A stretch of DNA of 64,000 nt. It comes from Melanocharis versteri (Eukaryota; Chordata; Aves; Passeriformes; Melanocharitidae). Below the pieces are notes generated by a model. That model made no database searches and was not told the origin of the DNA. It saw only the letters and a program-made list of their open reading frames with translations. Position numbers and translations under genes: made by a program. Shown here one piece after another: positions 63,690 to 64,000 of this stretch. Position 1 is the stretch's first letter, and every line of letters starts with the position of its first letter. Location: contig VZTG01006785.1 in NCBI GenBank assembly GCA_013397845.1, positions 677,732 to 741,731 on the forward strand, in the 5' to 3' direction.

Positions 63690-64000
63690 TCCCGAGAATA
63701 ACTGCGAAGCGCGGCTACACGCCAAACAACCCCACTGCTTTTATCGACAGGGCACAGCTCTGCCGCGGCCCCGCCCTCAGGCCGCCCTCAGCCGCCCTCC
63801 CCGCGGCCATGGAGGCGGCGCTCCATCCCCGGGGCGGGGTTTGCCGTCCCCTCCCCTTCCCGCCTTCTTTTCCCCTGGTTATGGCGTCCCGGGGCCTGAC
63901 CTTCGTGCGGAGGCTGTGCTGGCGGTCGCGCTGCGGGACAAGGTGAGTGCCGATCGCTCCGGGGCTGCCCCGCGGGGCGGGCCGGGGGCTGTCCGGGCCG
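63690..64000 (+). promoter_or_regulatory. CpG-island promoter (continues past the window edge)
   Basis: G+C and CpG density rise sharply from about 63,690 to the end. There is a tandem 'ccgccctcag'-type array at about 63,771-63,800 and GC boxes ('ggggcgggg' near 63,832, 'gggcggg' near 63,975). No TATA box is visible, which fits a dispersed housekeeping-type promoter. Transcription most likely starts between about 63,690 and 63,860, depending on which ATG is used. Confidence 0.8.
63809..63942 (+). CDS. First coding exon of an unidentified gene, possibly mitochondrial protein (partial)
   Basis: In a CpG island, 'gcggccATGG' at 63,809 (strong Kozak) opens a frame that runs to a consensus donor 'GGGACAAG|gtgagt' at 63,942/63,943, phase 2. 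A second in-frame ATG at 63,881 ('ggttATGG', also with purines at -3 and +4) would give MASRGLTFVRRLCWRSRCGT. That peptide has five Arg, no acidic residue and alternating hydrophobics, which resembles a mitochondrial presequence. The 24 residues before it are proline-rich and less protein-like, so 63,881 may be the true start. The frame stays open upstream to 63,677, inside the CR1 tail, where an ATG is unlikely to be used. The remaining exons lie beyond the right edge, and 20-45 residues are too few to name the gene. Confidence 0.65.

Noticed and set aside
1..64000. CRISPR array, tRNA/rRNA genes, bacterial operon or phage-type system
   Set aside because: No regularly spaced repeats, no cloverleaf or rRNA-like sequence, no Shine-Dalgarno-linked gene clusters; repeats and the spliced exon structure are those of a bird nuclear genome.

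Overview
This is a vertebrate nuclear window, almost certainly from a bird. It is AT-rich, has no operon-like coding, and its recognisable interspersed repeats are CR1 LINE fragments with the typical CR1 3' end, plus two solo copies of an endogenous-retrovirus LTR family common in bird genomes. I see no Alu, B1 or L1-like sequence. Assigning it to birds other than the chicken lineage would be a guess from the LTR family and is not proven. Nearly all open frames here are chance frames in AT-rich noncoding DNA.

Layout. Bases 1-63,200 are mostly intergenic or intronic DNA. Dateable landmarks are a CR1 3' fragment at 4759-5117, an antisense solo LTR at 24,211-24,795, a (TTTC)n tract at 31,350-31,440, a decayed CR1 reverse-transcriptase piece at 39,050-39,445, an antisense CR1 3' piece at 51,655-51,915, and a sense solo LTR with a visible TATA box and internal (ATC)n at 56,044-56,631. 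Between them lie several blocks that keep CpGs in otherwise CpG-poor DNA (10.9-11.9, 12.5-13.1, 16.6-17.4, 18.6-18.9, 29.3-29.9, 32.2-33.0 and 34.6-34.9 kb). These are candidate conserved noncoding or regulatory elements, but sequence alone cannot prove it.

Coding content is sparse. The strongest case is the right edge: a CpG island (about 63,690 to the end) with a first coding exon on the + strand that ends in a consensus GTGAGT donor. Its short Arg-rich N-terminus, without acidic residues, resembles a mitochondrial presequence; the gene is not identified. A rearranged CR1 ends about 125 bp upstream of its first strong ATG. The second candidate is a terminal coding exon at 52,735-52,993 on the + strand: coding-like codon use, retained CpGs, an in-frame stop and an AATAAA 30 bp later. 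I cannot name its gene. If real, it is the 3' end of a + strand gene lying upstream of, and in the same orientation as, the right-edge gene, about 11 kb apart.

I found no bacterial-type system, CRISPR array, rRNA or tRNA, and no convincing undescribed multi-gene system. The items most worth checking are the unidentified terminal exon, the CpG-island gene with its CR1-bounded promoter, and a strong-Kozak ATG plus donor at 34.9 kb.
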